Below are positions 22,973 through 35,667 of a stretch of DNA of 64,000 bases, in pieces (the stretch's first letter is position 1; the number at the start of each line of letters is the position of its first letter). A program made the translations under genes and the position numbers. Origin of the DNA: Ciona intestinalis (lineage: Eukaryota; Chordata; Ascidiacea; Phlebobranchia; Cionidae); assembly GCF_000224145.3 (NCBI RefSeq), contig NC_020178.2:1414100-1478099 (forward strand), given 5' to 3'. The notes under the pieces were generated by a model, which saw only the letters and a list, made by a program, of their open reading frames with translations, did no database searches and was not told where the DNA came from.

Positions 22973-24517
22973 AAGATCTTTTTAAGTGTTAATCTATAGT
23001 GACAGAAATATGTTTATAACGTCACTATTGCGCATACCGACGTCATAATTTTAAAGTTGTATCATAATACGCATTATCTGACAATCCCACTGTAGAATTA
23101 TTGATTATGACGTAACTTTGCGGTCTACTTTTTGTGACGTCATAGCAGTTGTATAAAAATACACCCATGTTGACAATAAGAAGATTCCCGTGTTACTCTT
23201 GAAGGAGCATGAGGTGTATGTAAAACACCATGTGTGTCTGGTGTATAAGAAGTCACCCATGTTATAACTTGATAAACCGAGCACTATACTCCCATACGTG
23301 TGGTAGCTTTATCAGTGATCTGAACCTATTGGAATGTTGATGTATATTCTTTACACCATTCAATGTATTGAAACCGTGGATAGCTTTGACTTTGTGAATG
23401 AATGGAAGGATGTAACTTACTTTATCCTGGCGTGGCCGGAAAACGACTGTCGTTATAACACAAGTGTTCATACACCTCGTGCCAACTTACGAGTTTCCGT
23501 GTATGTTACTTTGTGGGTGATTAATGCTAGATATTGACAGTCGTTATAAGACGGTTGTTCTGTTTCATAGACCTTGTGCCAGCCTACGAACCACGTATGT
23601 AATATTCTGAGTGATTATTTTTTTAATTTTTATTAATATTTAATGTACGGCTGGCATTTTAGAAAACCCATAAGTGACTACAGGGTACATTAGTAGGGTG
23701 GGGAAGACGGCACCCCTTTAGCACATAATATCTAAATATCCTGATCGTGTTTCAAATAATCAACAACGGTCTATGGGAGTCGTGAGGATACGGTTTTGTA
23801 ATTCATTGAATGCTTCGCGAGGGTTAACAGCCGATCAGTTAACTACCAAGCTCACAAACTAGACAGAAAGTGTAAACAAGACTTTAGCAGGAATGCACAA
23901 CAGAGCGAAAATATTAAGCGTAAAAACGGTGAAAGGTTCGGCGAGTCTTGTATACTTACTTAACTGCACTGCCAATCATGTGTAAAATTACTGCAGTGGT
24001 TTACCTATGAGTCAGAAAAAGGATAACAGTATGCGCGCTTGAAGTCTGTAAAAATTCGGCACGATCTAGAACCATGCGTTGGCAAGCATGAGTTCACGTA
24101 AATCGTCTTGTTCGTGCCCAAAAATCAAAACTTGTGACAGCCCGTGACCAAGTGATGAAATTCACACTCGTATACAGACCACGATTGTGTTTTGCCCTGT
24201 ATGGGGAAGATACAATTACACCCAACATCACGGAGGACCTCTATCGTTATTTGCTTCGACATTTTAGGATGTAAAGGCCACGGTTTCGTCGGTTTTGTGC
24301 TTTTGTTTTAAGCAACACAATGCGTAATGTTATAACGACTGTCGTTTTGCTATAACTTCTAAACGGTCTCGTTTAGAGTAAAATTTATTTTGTATTTAAG
24401 CTTGTAAAGGTCTAGTTTTGTAGCGAATAAGTTTTTTACTTCTGTTTTAGATATCAACGTTCTATAACAGCTGTCGTTTGCTTTTACTTTCGTGGTTTCA
24501 CTGTTTTTTTTGCATAT
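22973..24517. other. Intergenic DNA after SLC15 copy 2
   Basis: No supportable gene. One reverse-oriented 71-bp minisatellite unit lies at 23195-23275, antisense SINE tails at about 23410-23610, and a truncated MITE at 23690-23812. The stretch 23815-24300 shows no repeat family I recognise and no long open frame. If translated it is interrupted in every frame. Confidence 0.5.
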
Positions 24518-27500
24518 ATTAGGGTGGGAAGATGGGACACTTTTTCATTCTATTTCCCCATCACATATTTGAAAGTAAATTAAGAAAATTCAAAAAAGTT
24601 TAAAAAACGTATCCTCACGAGTCACGACTCCCGTAGCCTGCTGTTAATTGTTTAAAACACGATTCGGATATTTGGATATTATGTGCTAAAGGTGTCCCAT
24701 ATTCTTGTACCCCATTATACTATTCCGACCGACGTTACTGAGTACCGCAGGAGACAAAATAGAGTTGTGTTATGCCCACAGTCTTAATAATCGCCGACAG
24801 ACTTAGCATTGTTTTGTAAGCAACCTTGAGTCACGATCCTTTTAGAATTAGCTTTTAGTAAGCCTGTATCTGACTATTGGGATGATAGGCTAAAATGTAG
24901 CACTGCTAAAAATCTAGAAAGCATAAAAACTGCAGAATAATATTTTACTTGTATGAATAAGAGTATGTTTGTAACATTATATTTGTCTTGTCGGTTATGC
25001 TAGCAAAGATTCAAAAAGCATAATATAGTAGATTGGGGAAAGGTGGGACAGAGTTTTTACTCTTATTTTCTCGTCTCATTTGGTAGTATACAAATAAAAT
25101 TTAAAGAATTATAAAACCGTATCCTTACGACCCCAATAAACCGTTGTTATTTGTTTAAAACACGATGAGAATATTTCTATGTTATGTGCCAAAGGTGTCT
25201 CGTATTCCCCCAACCCACTAACGAAAAATGAATATAGCGCCAAAAGGGATGAATATTTGGTAAAATACCTAGACTAATTGTCATTGTAAACGGTATAGTA
25301 TGACGCTACGGTAAAAATGTTGCGGACACAGTTACTCGCCGGGATTTGAACTCAGAAACCCCTTTAGGTAATTAACATTCCATGCATGGGAGTTTTGCCC
25401 GCAATCAGCGCTGGAGGCAGAAAATGTTTCGTCAATTTCAACATAATCAGATTCCGTGTGATTTTAGGCGTGCATCGTATGTGTATGTGTTGGTGCTTGG
25501 ATTTAGTTAGACTACTGTTTAGTAGAGTATATGTACGGTTAGAGGTGCAGGTATAGGGCAAATAGTGTATTAGGACATGTACTATATATATATGTGGTTT
25601 AACTATACAACCGATGTATGTATATGTATATATTATATTGTATGTATATAGATATGTTATAACTTATGTTGTTGCCCTATTATGCGTGGGTAAATGAGCT
25701 ACATACATGGTAACTGGTAAGGCTCACCGTTGTCACGAAAAAACATATATATATGGGTATATAGGCGCATGTTTATGCACATGTGATATGCCGACGGTGC
25801 TAAATGTCACGGTGTTTGTTGTATTATATATGTCGTTGGTGTTTGGATTTGGTTGAACTACTGTTTACTAGAGAATCGTATTGGCGGTTAAGAGGTTCAG
25901 GTTATAATACGTTGTTTTTATTGGTGTATTAAAGACTTCACATATATGTGTAACTGTATATAGTAGAGAGGGGGAAGATGGGACACCTTTTTATTCTATT
26001 TTCTTGTCCCATTTGGTAGCAAACAAAGAACATTCTAAGAATTATAAAACCGTATCCTCACGACTCCTATAAACCGCTGTTAATTGTTTAACACACGATC
26101 AGGATATTTAGATATTATGTGCTAAAGGTGTACCATCTTACCTCATTCTACTATATATATACATTTATGAGTATATGCCTACGTATTGATATTTATCTGC
26201 TAAATTGTATAAGTTTGAGTTAGGTTACTGTTTGGCAATGGAGTGTATATTGTGGGTTAGAGATACAGGTTATATTGATTAGTGTATTAGGACTCTATAT
26301 ATAGAGAGTACTGTGGGGAAGAGGGGACACCTTTTTTCCCACAGGCACTTTTTCTTAGGGAATTGTTTTAACCCAATGGTCACTAATGGATCGTAGTGTG
26401 AATAAAACAGAACACCTGGGTTATAGCAACTGTTGTTGTCCCGCCATGCGAGGATAAATAAGTTACATACGTGGTAACTCAAGTAAATGGGCACGAGGTG
26501 GATGAATTAAAACAACCGTGTTATAATAACTGCCGTTGCCACGCCATGCGAGGATAAATAATAAAAAAAAAGTAAGCTTTATATTTAAATTAACTTTCGT
26601 TACAGCTATATAGCCCATATAGTGGTATAGCATATACGTACACACATATGTCTTGCAGAAACTGTTCTTATTATCGGCAACACATTACGTTGTTTCGTCA
26701 ATAATAATTATGGTAACGAAACATTGACATCAAACGAATATCGACCTCTGACGTCATTGCTAAGTGACGTCACGTGAACGAATCGATATTGGAATTATAA
26801 TATATAGGCAATACACTAATGTGTGCATTTGATGGTAATTACAACGATGTATGTATAGTAGCGTGAATTCCCGTGGGCTGCTTGACGTGAAGACAAGACT
26901 GCATAATGATATAGTAGGGTGGAGCAAGACGGGACACCTTTAGCACATAATATCCAAATATCTCAGGACATAGGGGAAAATATGGGCTTTTAGTACGATT
27001 GGGAAACATGGGATATTATGTGCTAATGATATCCGTCTTTATTCACAGTGCTATAGTACATTTAGTAGGTTTGGGGAAAACGGGACACTTTTAGCACATA
27101 ATATCCAAATATCCAGATCGTGTTTTAAACAATTAACAACGGTCAATTATAGTCGTGAGGATATGGTTTTATAATTCTTTGAATGTTTTTTGTTTACTAC
27201 CAAATAATGAGACGAGAAAATAGATAAAAAAATTATGAAGGAAAAGTGTCAAAAATAAAAGCGTGGCTGCTAAACCTAGATTCAAAATATAAAGCAAAGA
27301 TCAGATTAATTAAACAACGAAGAGAAGGAAATTAGCAGCAAAACGACAAAATCGTTGCTGTTAAACCTACTCTCACAGTGCAAAGTGCTTAGCGGTTTGG
27401 TAGTTTAGAGAAGCAAACGCAGGTAACTTGGTGGTGATTTGCATTTGGGTTGTTGAGTCTGTAGTGAACGCAAGGTGTATTTATATAAGGGCGTGTACGC

Positions 27501-28450
27501 TACAAGTGTTGTAATTTCTCGTCGAAGCTACCAGACAGAGTGTTGGTGTAACAGAGTGTTGGTGTAATTTACTTTAAGTTATATAAGTTATATTATTTAT
27601 AGGTGAATGGTGGTATAGTAGAGTGGGGGAAGACAGGACACCTTTAACATGTAATATCTAAATATCCTGATCGTGTTTTAAACAATTAACAACGGTCTAT
27701 AGGAGCCATGAGGATATGGTTTTTTAATTCTTTAAATGTACTTTGTTTACTACCAAATGGGACGAGAAAATGCAATGAAAAGGTGTCCCACCTTTCCCCA
27801 CCCTACTATATTATGCCATGCAGCAACAACGATATAGAGTTTTGTATGCGTCAAACTAAGCGGTCGTTAAGCTATAGACTGTGACGGTTTAAATGCCGCT
27901 AGCTTTGGTTCCATATATAGTTTGTATAGAACGTTTTAGACTCATATACATATACATGCGAGTTTATACTAGGTGTGTACTGTCTATATAGTACTGTGGA
28001 GTATGATGGATACCGTTAGCACATAATATCCCATGTTTCGTAACCGTGTTTTAACAACTAACAACGATTTTTTAGAGCTGTTAGAATATGGTTACATAAT
28101 TCTGTATTCTACTAGTGTATATATATCTGTATTGATATATTGTCAATTATATGTCTATATGTAATTTATTGGTTCGAAGTGTTTAGACTTTGATACATTA
28201 AGTGTCGTTTATTTAACAAAGTCTCCAAGCTTCTGAACTTAAATGTATATATAGTAGGATGGGGGAAGATGGGACACCTGTTCATTCTAGTTGCTCGTTT
28301 TATTTAGAAGTAAACAAAAAAATTCTAAGAATTGTAAAACCGTATCCCCACGACTCCCATAGACTGTTACTAGTTGTTTAAAACACGATCAGGATATTTG
28401 GATATTATGTGCTAAAAGGTGTTTCATCTTCCCCCGCCCTACTGTATCAC
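24518..28450. mobile_element. Cluster of GGGACACC-type MITEs
   Basis: Copies of the element defined at 44835-45028 lie at 24518-24720, 25026-25220, 25961-26152, 26913-27055 (rearranged), 27065-27250 (3' truncated), 27614-27810 and 28252-28445. A fragment is at 26303-26340. A related variant reading tactgtggagtatgatggat lies at 27995-28110. Sense SINE tails lie at 26390-26560. Between them, 27255-27600 is unique-looking DNA with a tandem gacagagtgttggtgtaac duplication at its end. No gene is seen. Confidence 0.75.
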
Positions 28451-28694
28451 GTATATAACAACATCATTGTTGTTTTAGTTAAACAACCGCGCTTTTAAGA
28501 TGCATTCCTTGCGTAGTTTTAACCCGTAGCATGTTTCACATTGATTTTAAATGGTTATATACCATCACCAACAGCGGGTGTTAGCTACTATCGCAGGCGT
28601 ATTGGTTACAAGCGTTGACATTTTACTTTAACACGTGTAATCACTTGTATGATTAACATCTACATCGGTGTATAATACGATACATGTGGAATGA

Positions 28695-28950
28695 CGTCTA
28701 CTTTTTACATGGGTCAGGTCCTGCTGCATGCAAGGGGACCTGGGATTTATGCTAGAGTTGTCGCATTACCCAAACATTGTATATTCTATTCTATATATGG
28801 GTGAGGTTCTACAGTAAGGCATGCCATGGGACCTGGGATTTAGACCAGAGTTGGTCCATTACCCCAACATTGTATATGCACATTCTATTCTATATGGGTG
28901 AGGTCCTACAGCGAGGCACGTTATGAGACCTGAGATTTAGCCCAGAACTC
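28695..28950 (+). repeat. About 93-bp dispersed repeat, tandem copies
   Basis: About 2.7 units with gaggttctacagtaaggc, tggtccattaccccaacatt and gtatatgcacattctattc. Same family and orientation as 3900-4275. Confidence 0.75.
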
Positions 28951-29069
28951 AATGCTACAAATTACGTAATGCATTGCCCCAGTGTATTAAAAGTCCTGTG
29001 TACAGAAACTGTTTTCAAATTTAAGTATACGTTATCAAAAATGAAATTTCATCCGTTGCTGTTACATAT

Positions 29070-29300
29070 TGATTAGCGCGCCCGACTCCAACCTGGAGGT
29101 CACGGGTTAATAAGGTTAGACGCATTGTGGGCGTATATGTGTCTTTGGGTGGCTGCCTCTAACACCCATTGGTTACTGAGGCTCGACACTGCTGTCATTG
29201 TGGGCGTATTTGTCATTGACTTTTCACTGAGGGCACGGTGTGTATTGAATAAGATACTCGTGTTACAACGATGTCAAGCCAAGGTGTATAAGTTACATTA
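29070..29300 (+). mobile_element. Composite SINE, 5' part
   Basis: A tRNA-like start (gattagcgcgcccgactcca) is followed by the SINE body (gcattgtgggcgtatatgtg, acacccattggttactgagg) and a fragment of the tail. It is decayed and carries internal duplications of the gggcgtat block. Confidence 0.55.
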
Positions 29301-32300
29301 GGCCCTTGTTTAAAAGGAATCTTATACAGTGTTTGTAACCTTACCTCTAAGGGGTGATGTAGGTTGTAACATTGAAATAAATTGTTTAGGTGGGTTTGTA
29401 AAGAAATAAGTTTACTTTGTATTTTGAGCCGAATTGTAAGAACAGGTTTTGCTTTGTTTTTGTAATTGATTTTACAACAACGGGTTTTCTGAGTTCATTC
29501 ATTCGGACTCAGTATTGCGTAAACGGTAAATGGGTCTTATAAAACAAGCAGAGGATTTCCCGTACCTGCATTGTTACTTTATCCTCGCGTGGCTCTTAGA
29601 ACACGGCACAAAAGCCATTTAGCTATACTGTGTTATTTGAATTCCTTGTTGCGTAACTCTTTGTTAGCTGTGGTTCAGTTTAAAGTAGTTCTGCAAAGTT
29701 CTGCAGTCACGCCGTTTGGATTGCATTCCCCACCTTTAACCCAGCATTGCGTTTTCACTCATCCATAAAACGCGTATTTAACATTTGCCATTTCCTGCTA
29801 AAATCTACCAGTTATGTAACTCCTTACATTTGAAAATATTATGTAATTTTGACCGAGACTTGGTTTATAGGGAGTGCGGAAGTTAACAAATTAATTCATT
29901 TTATTGCAATCTAAACTTAAAGTGCCTCGCAGGTTTACTTTATCATTCAATAATAATTCTCTGGTTTAGATCCCATGCCTCATAATGTGTTCATCCGTAT
30001 ATAGAGTATAAATATACATTCATGTGTTTAATATGTTCACCTTAATATTCGAATTCAAATTAAATTGAAACGATATTCGCTTTGTTAGGTCGCTTTTGTA
30101 GCGATATTGATAGCGGCCATACATACATATATACTAGGGTAGGGGAAGATGGAATAGATACCTTTTCATTCTATTTTCTCTTCCCATTTTGTAGTTAACA
30201 GAAAACATTCAAAGAATTATAAAACCGTATCCTCACGACTTCCATAGACCGTTGTTAATTGTTTAAAACACGATCAGGATATTTGGATATTATGTGCTAA
30301 AAGTGTCCCGCCTTCCACCACTCTACAATAACTATAATTGGGTAAACTATAGCACGTTTAAAAGCAAACGATATAATAATATCAATTAGGTTTAAATAAA
30401 AAAAACATGAAATAACTTATTCTGTTAACAGCAGGTTATACCATCAACAGCAATAAGAGTTAATCTATATGCAAATCTTATCTTTTAAAAGTAAACCATG
30501 CAAAAAGCAAATGAACTCCCTGGTATTTGTACCTGGGTGCCCACTGTTGCGTTGCCAAGTCTTTGTTTGCACCCGTTGCAATGAGGTTTCTTTCCTGTTC
30601 CGCCGATTGGGTTCCGTTTTATTTGCTTTGAAACCCTGCCCCGCCTTAACCGCTGTTTTACGTTGCTTCCAAACCCTATATAACGTATAGCGTGTAACAA
30701 CTGTTGTTTTCCTTCTATATCACCTACGTATGTACTTCCGTACTTTTTCACTGGATCGCAATTTTTTCATTTTTCATCGTCCCATTTGGTAGTAAACAAA
30801 GAATATTTTCAGAATTATATAACCGAATCCTCGCGACTCCAAAAGAGCGTTGTTAATTGTTAAAAAGGCGATCATGAAATATGGGATTTATGTGCTAACG
30901 GTACCCATCTTACCCCATAGTAGTATACCCCCCATATTAGTATACCCCCAAAATTTCTTTGTAAAAAGATGGCGCGTATTATGTGCTAATGGTATTCTAC
31001 CCCACAGTAATATACCTAAAAAACTAGATACTTTATTGTAAAAAATTGTAAAACCTTAAAAAATTGTTACACCTTTAAAAATTGTAAAATGTTAAAGAAA
31101 TTCCCGCTTGTGTTCAAAATATTGCATATTAGGTAACGGTATCCATTTTACTGACAGTAATATACCTAAAAATGGTTAGTTTTTGGAAAATGTAAAACGG
31201 TGAAGTATTTCCTGCTTGTGTTACAATAAAATAGGAAAAAATAGGATATTTCTTCATAAAAAAGGCTCAAAAATATGTGGTACTGTGTGCAATAACGCTG
31301 GTATCCATTTTCCCAACAGTACGATGTGAAAAATGTAAAACTGTAAAGAATTGCGTTCAAAATAGTGCATATTATGTGCTAACGGAAAACTTCTTTGTAA
31401 AGTTGTAAAGAATTTTCCGCGTGCACTACGGTGAGTTCACATTCCTACCGCAAGCTTCGCAAACTCGTCCTTCATTCTCACTGATAAACTGGCCGCTTAA
31501 AAACTTAACACGGATAGCCAGGATCGCCCATCAATCACCGCATACAGGTCACTTTTGCACGGTCCGGTTAAACCTTAGGAACCAAACGCTTCGGTCTTAA
31601 TCTCATTATCTCAACTTCTACTCCTGCTTTAAAATGCAAACAATTGTAAAGGGAATACGACACTTAGAAATTTTTCAGAGTTCTGAATACTTTTGTTTAA
31701 CTGTTTTAAATGCGACCTTTGCAGCTGTTGCACAGGCATAGTAACCTAAATTCCCTACGTTGATTTATAATGTATAGGTTTGATATTTTCCATTGTAGTT
31801 AGTTTAACCTATTTCTAATATAGTAAGGTGGGGAACATGGGACACCTTTACGTTCTATGTCCTGTCCCATTTGGTTGTAAACAGAGAACATTCAAAGAAT
31901 TATAAACTTTATTCTCACGACTCCCATAGGCTGTTGTTAATTGTTTAAAGCACGATCAGGATCTTTGGATATTATGTGCTAAAGGTGTCCCGTCTTCCCT
32001 CACCCTACTCACTGTACAATGTTATTTTCGGTATTTCTAAAGGCGCAAATTATTACTGTACATTGAAGTTCAAATATGTTTCGCGGTTTTTCTGTGAAAT
32101 ATTTATTTAGTTTTGAGATTTAATCATGTTTTGCGGTTTTTTCTGTATAATATTTATTTAGTTTTGAAATTTAATCATGTTTCGCGGTTTTTCTGTGAAA
32201 TATTTATTTAGTTTTGTAAAGAATTTTGTAAAGATTATTGTATTGAAACGAAAGTAGTCAAAACTTTGGTCGGGCGTCTGCAAGAATTAAACAGAATTAT

Positions 32301-32574
32301 CCCGTGTAATAAAAAGTAAATGCTCGATTATTTAAAATCCACTCTACAGCTTTTGCAGCCATTTAGTTTAAATGCAATCAATGTGTATTAGGATTAACAA
32401 AAGTTAAAAGTGTTTTACAAATTTTAATTATAAACCGCGTTGGATTTGCTATTTTGCTGCGTATTAATCTTTAAGTTACAGATTCTAAGCTACTTTAATA
32501 ACTGTAAAGTGTTGTTAAGCTATGTGTTAGTACGATTTGGCGCTAGTAAGATTGCGCAATCTGCTCAAATGGGC
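29301..32574. other. Intergenic DNA upstream of the first carbonic anhydrase
   Basis: Two complete MITEs lie at 30132-30329 and 31820-32009. A decayed variant with the ending tacccatcttaccccatagt lies near 30770-30920, and several tandem remnants of the same ending occur at 30930-31390. Three tandem copies of tttcgcggtttttctgtgaa type lie at 32080-32215. I could not find the missing 5' exons of the carbonic anhydrase gene here, so they probably fall in the gap that follows. Confidence 0.5.
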
Positions 32575-33074
32575 NNNNNNNNNNNNNNNNNNNNNNNNNN
32601 NNNNNNNNNNNNNNNNNNNNNNNNNNNNNNNNNNNNNNNNNNNNNNNNNNNNNNNNNNNNNNNNNNNNNNNNNNNNNNNNNNNNNNNNNNNNNNNNNNNN
32701 NNNNNNNNNNNNNNNNNNNNNNNNNNNNNNNNNNNNNNNNNNNNNNNNNNNNNNNNNNNNNNNNNNNNNNNNNNNNNNNNNNNNNNNNNNNNNNNNNNNN
32801 NNNNNNNNNNNNNNNNNNNNNNNNNNNNNNNNNNNNNNNNNNNNNNNNNNNNNNNNNNNNNNNNNNNNNNNNNNNNNNNNNNNNNNNNNNNNNNNNNNNN
32901 NNNNNNNNNNNNNNNNNNNNNNNNNNNNNNNNNNNNNNNNNNNNNNNNNNNNNNNNNNNNNNNNNNNNNNNNNNNNNNNNNNNNNNNNNNNNNNNNNNNN
33001 NNNNNNNNNNNNNNNNNNNNNNNNNNNNNNNNNNNNNNNNNNNNNNNNNNNNNNNNNNNNNNNNNNNNNNNNNN
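32575..33074. other. Assembly gap of exactly 500 N
   Basis: Five hundred N, a round number that suggests a placeholder length. The gap cuts the exon that resumes at 33075 and probably hides the N-terminal exons of carbonic anhydrase copy 1. Open frames running through it carry no meaning. Confidence 0.95.
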
Positions 33075-35667
33075 GAACTCCACATTGTACACGTGAACAC
33101 AAAATACGCGAACATAAGCGTAGCATTGGCGAACTCGGACGGCCTGGCTGTGTTAGGATTCTTCGTGAAGGTAATATATAATATGGCATGCCTAACCGCA
33201 TCATACTGGTTTATGTTTGTCTGGCGCCAGGGCATAGTGCTGGTTAGCGCGCCTGCCTGTAAAAATGGGTTCAAAGCTCGTGGCTGCTACCACTGGGGGC
33301 GTATGTGTCCTTGGAAAGACACTTAACGGCAATTTCTCCAACCCAGTGGTCACTAATGGATTGGTATGAATGTGAATGTAACTTACTTTATCCTCGCGTG
33401 GCCGGAAAACGACATTCGTTATAACACGGGTTTAACACCTTGTGCCAGCTTACGCGTTACCATGTATGTTAGTTTGTGAGAGATTATTTTTTTTGGGATT
33501 TTTTTAATTTCTTTATGTAGCAAACAAAAATTGTTTACAGAACTATATAACGAATCCTCGCCGTTTTAAAAGAGCTCTAATTGTTTAAACACGATCAGGA
33601 AATATGGGACATTATGTGCTAACGGTATCTATCTTGCCCCATGGTACTAAGTTCGCAGTTAAAAGGCTTCCACTTTAGGAGATCAGTAATTAAGACACGG
33701 AAGGTCAAATTAAGTCGGCTTTCCCGTCGTTTAAAATAGCCACGTTTAAATCCCAGGGGTCTATTTGGCCACATATTGAAATGTAGCTTAAACATAACCG
33801 TTCATTTATAAGTTACATACGTAGTAACTCGTAAGCGGACACGAAGTGTATGAAACAAAACATTCGTGTTATAACGACTGTCATTGCCCCGCCAAGCTAG
33901 ATTAAATAAGTTACATATGTGGTAACTCGTAAGCGGGCACGAGGTGTATGAAACCGAACACTGGTGTTATAACTACTGTTGTTGCCCCGCCATGTAAGGA
34001 TAAATAAGTTACATTTATTTTTTTATTCTTTCATACTTTGCTTGCTATAAAACATTAGTAAACATGTATTTTCCGTTGGAAACTTGTTTTGACCTAGCAC
34101 AGATTCCTATACAGATGCGTAAGCTATAATGTAGAATATCCCGTAATAATGTATCTTTATTACGTCACAGATTGAAGGAACAACAGACAATACTAACTTT
34201 GACGTCATACTTAACCCTGTACGTAATGGCAACGTGACGTATGACAACGAGGTTATGAGGTATGCAACACCCTTCCCGATCTCCCAAATCGTCCCCGCGA
34301 CTTTCAACGATTATTACAGATACCCGTAAGTTTTCTAAGCTGATAATGCAATACTGCTATTATATGAATGTCACCTATTTATTCTTACATTGAGTTGCTA
34401 TACCATGCCGCTATTAAACGTATCTAAATTATTTATCCTCGCATGGCAGGGCAATGACAGTCGTTATAACACAGGTGTTATGTTTCATACACCTCGTGCC
34501 CGCTTACGGGTTATCATGTATGTAACTTTGTAAATAAATGTAATTTATTTATCCTCTCATGGTAGGGCAATGTCAGTGGTTATAAAACAGATGTTCTTGT
34601 GCTCGCTTACGAGTTACAACGTATGTAAACTTGTGGGCAAATGAAAACTGTTAACACTTAAGCGGCGGGCAAAATTGAAAAGTTTGCACGAAGTATTTAG
34701 TAAATTATTATGTTTGGCAAAAACTTCGTAACATCGCGCCAAGTCGCACAGTATAGGAAACCTTTCGCTCTTAAAACGGCTCAAATTGGCCTAATGTGTT
34801 TCTTATCGTGTTTATCGTTTCCTCAGGGCTAAATTTGAACATGACTCAAATAACAGAGGGTGATGTAATTTGACATCGATACACATAGAGAACGCTATAC
34901 AGGAAACAAAGTCTTTACATATGTGGTGGGCACGAGGTGTATGAAATAGTACGCCCTTGTTATAATGACTGTCGTTGCCCTGCCATGCGAGGATAAATAA
35001 GTTACATACGTGGTTACTCGTAAGCGGGCACGAGGTGTATGAAACAGAACACCCGTGTTATAATGACTGTCGTTGCCCTACCATGCGAGGATAAATAAGT
35101 TACACATTTACAAAGTTACATACATGACAGTCAGTAAGTGGGCACGAGGTGTATGAAACAGAACACCCGCGTTATAATGACCGCCAAGGATAAATAAATT
35201 ACATTTAATCAAATACTCTAAAATGTTAATTAACCATTCTACCTTACTCCCCATAGAGGATCGCTCACAACACCACCTTGTGCTGAAAGTGTTGTTTGGA
35301 CAATGTTCAGAGAGCCGATAGTGATCTCACAAGCACAGGTTAGTACGTCATAATCAAGTTATTTTTACAGCATTTTTGTTAACACACATTACTGTGGGAT
35401 TAGGACTACAAAGGTCATGACTTGCGGGTGAATATTTCACACAATTGGATCTATATTTTCTAGGCGCAGGTACTTCAAACCTCTCTTTACGCAAATGAGA
35501 AAACGGCTGCAAATAATGTACTTATTGGCGGCAACTATCGTCCCCCTTTGGCCCTCAATGGTCGAGTGGTGAAACGTACCGGTTCTGGCGCTGGCACAAT
35601 CGGCAAAATATCCATCCGCGAGATGGCAGCCTTGGTCAGTCTGATATGTTTTGCTATTTTCTGGTAA
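33075..35667 (+). CDS. Extracellular alpha carbonic anhydrase (CA4-like), copy 1, 5' part in gap
   Basis: This enzyme catalyses reversible CO2 hydration, here probably at the outer cell surface. The exons 33075-33170, 34171-34325, 35257-35338 and 35464-35667 give 178 aa from just before the third zinc ligand to the stop. ELHIVHVN holds that ligand (His119 of human CA2 numbering). [11 protein letters not shown] is the conserved strand after it. [13 protein letters not shown] carries the Thr199 site and the cysteine that forms a disulfide in extracellular isoforms. The tail ends [14 protein letters not shown], a short hydrophobic end after a small-residue stretch (GSGAGT), as expected for a GPI-anchor signal. 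The first two zinc histidines would lie in the 500-N gap. Intron positions match those of the tandem paralogue at 39798-44008. Which vertebrate isoform is closest is not certain; secreted/GPI group is my inference. Confidence 0.9.
33215..33490. mobile_element. Chimeric SINE: sense head joined to antisense tail
   Basis: From 33222 a sense tRNA-like head (gcatagtgctggttagcgcg, B-box-like gggttcaaagctc) and core (cttaacggcaatttctccaa) run to about 33362. The sequence then switches to an antisense SINE tail (tgtaacttactttatcctcg onwards). It lies in the intron after the exon ending at 33170. Confidence 0.65.
33800..34025 (+). repeat. Tandem sense SINE 3' domains
   Basis: Two units (gtaactcgtaagcgggcacg, gttataacgactgtcattgc, gataaataagttacata) lie just upstream of the carbonic anhydrase exon at 34171. 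Antisense tails of the same kind lie in the next intron at 34370-34640. Confidence 0.8.
34905..35210 (+). repeat. Tandem sense SINE 3' domains
   Basis: Three consecutive units, about 105-115 bp each, show ggcacgaggtgtatgaaaca, gaacacccgtgttataatga and atgcgaggataaataagtta. They end shortly before the exon at 35257. Some units are nearly identical, which points to recent tandem amplification. Confidence 0.82.

Noticed and set aside
27480-27545. TATA-like tatttatataagggcgtgt as a promoter for the carbonic anhydrase
   Set aside because: It is over 5 kb upstream of any coding exon, with no start codon or signal-peptide exon recognisable nearby.
32440-33274. Long open frames across the 500-N gap
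   Set aside because: Frames only stay open because N is not read as a stop. The real signal is the carbonic anhydrase exon starting at 33075.
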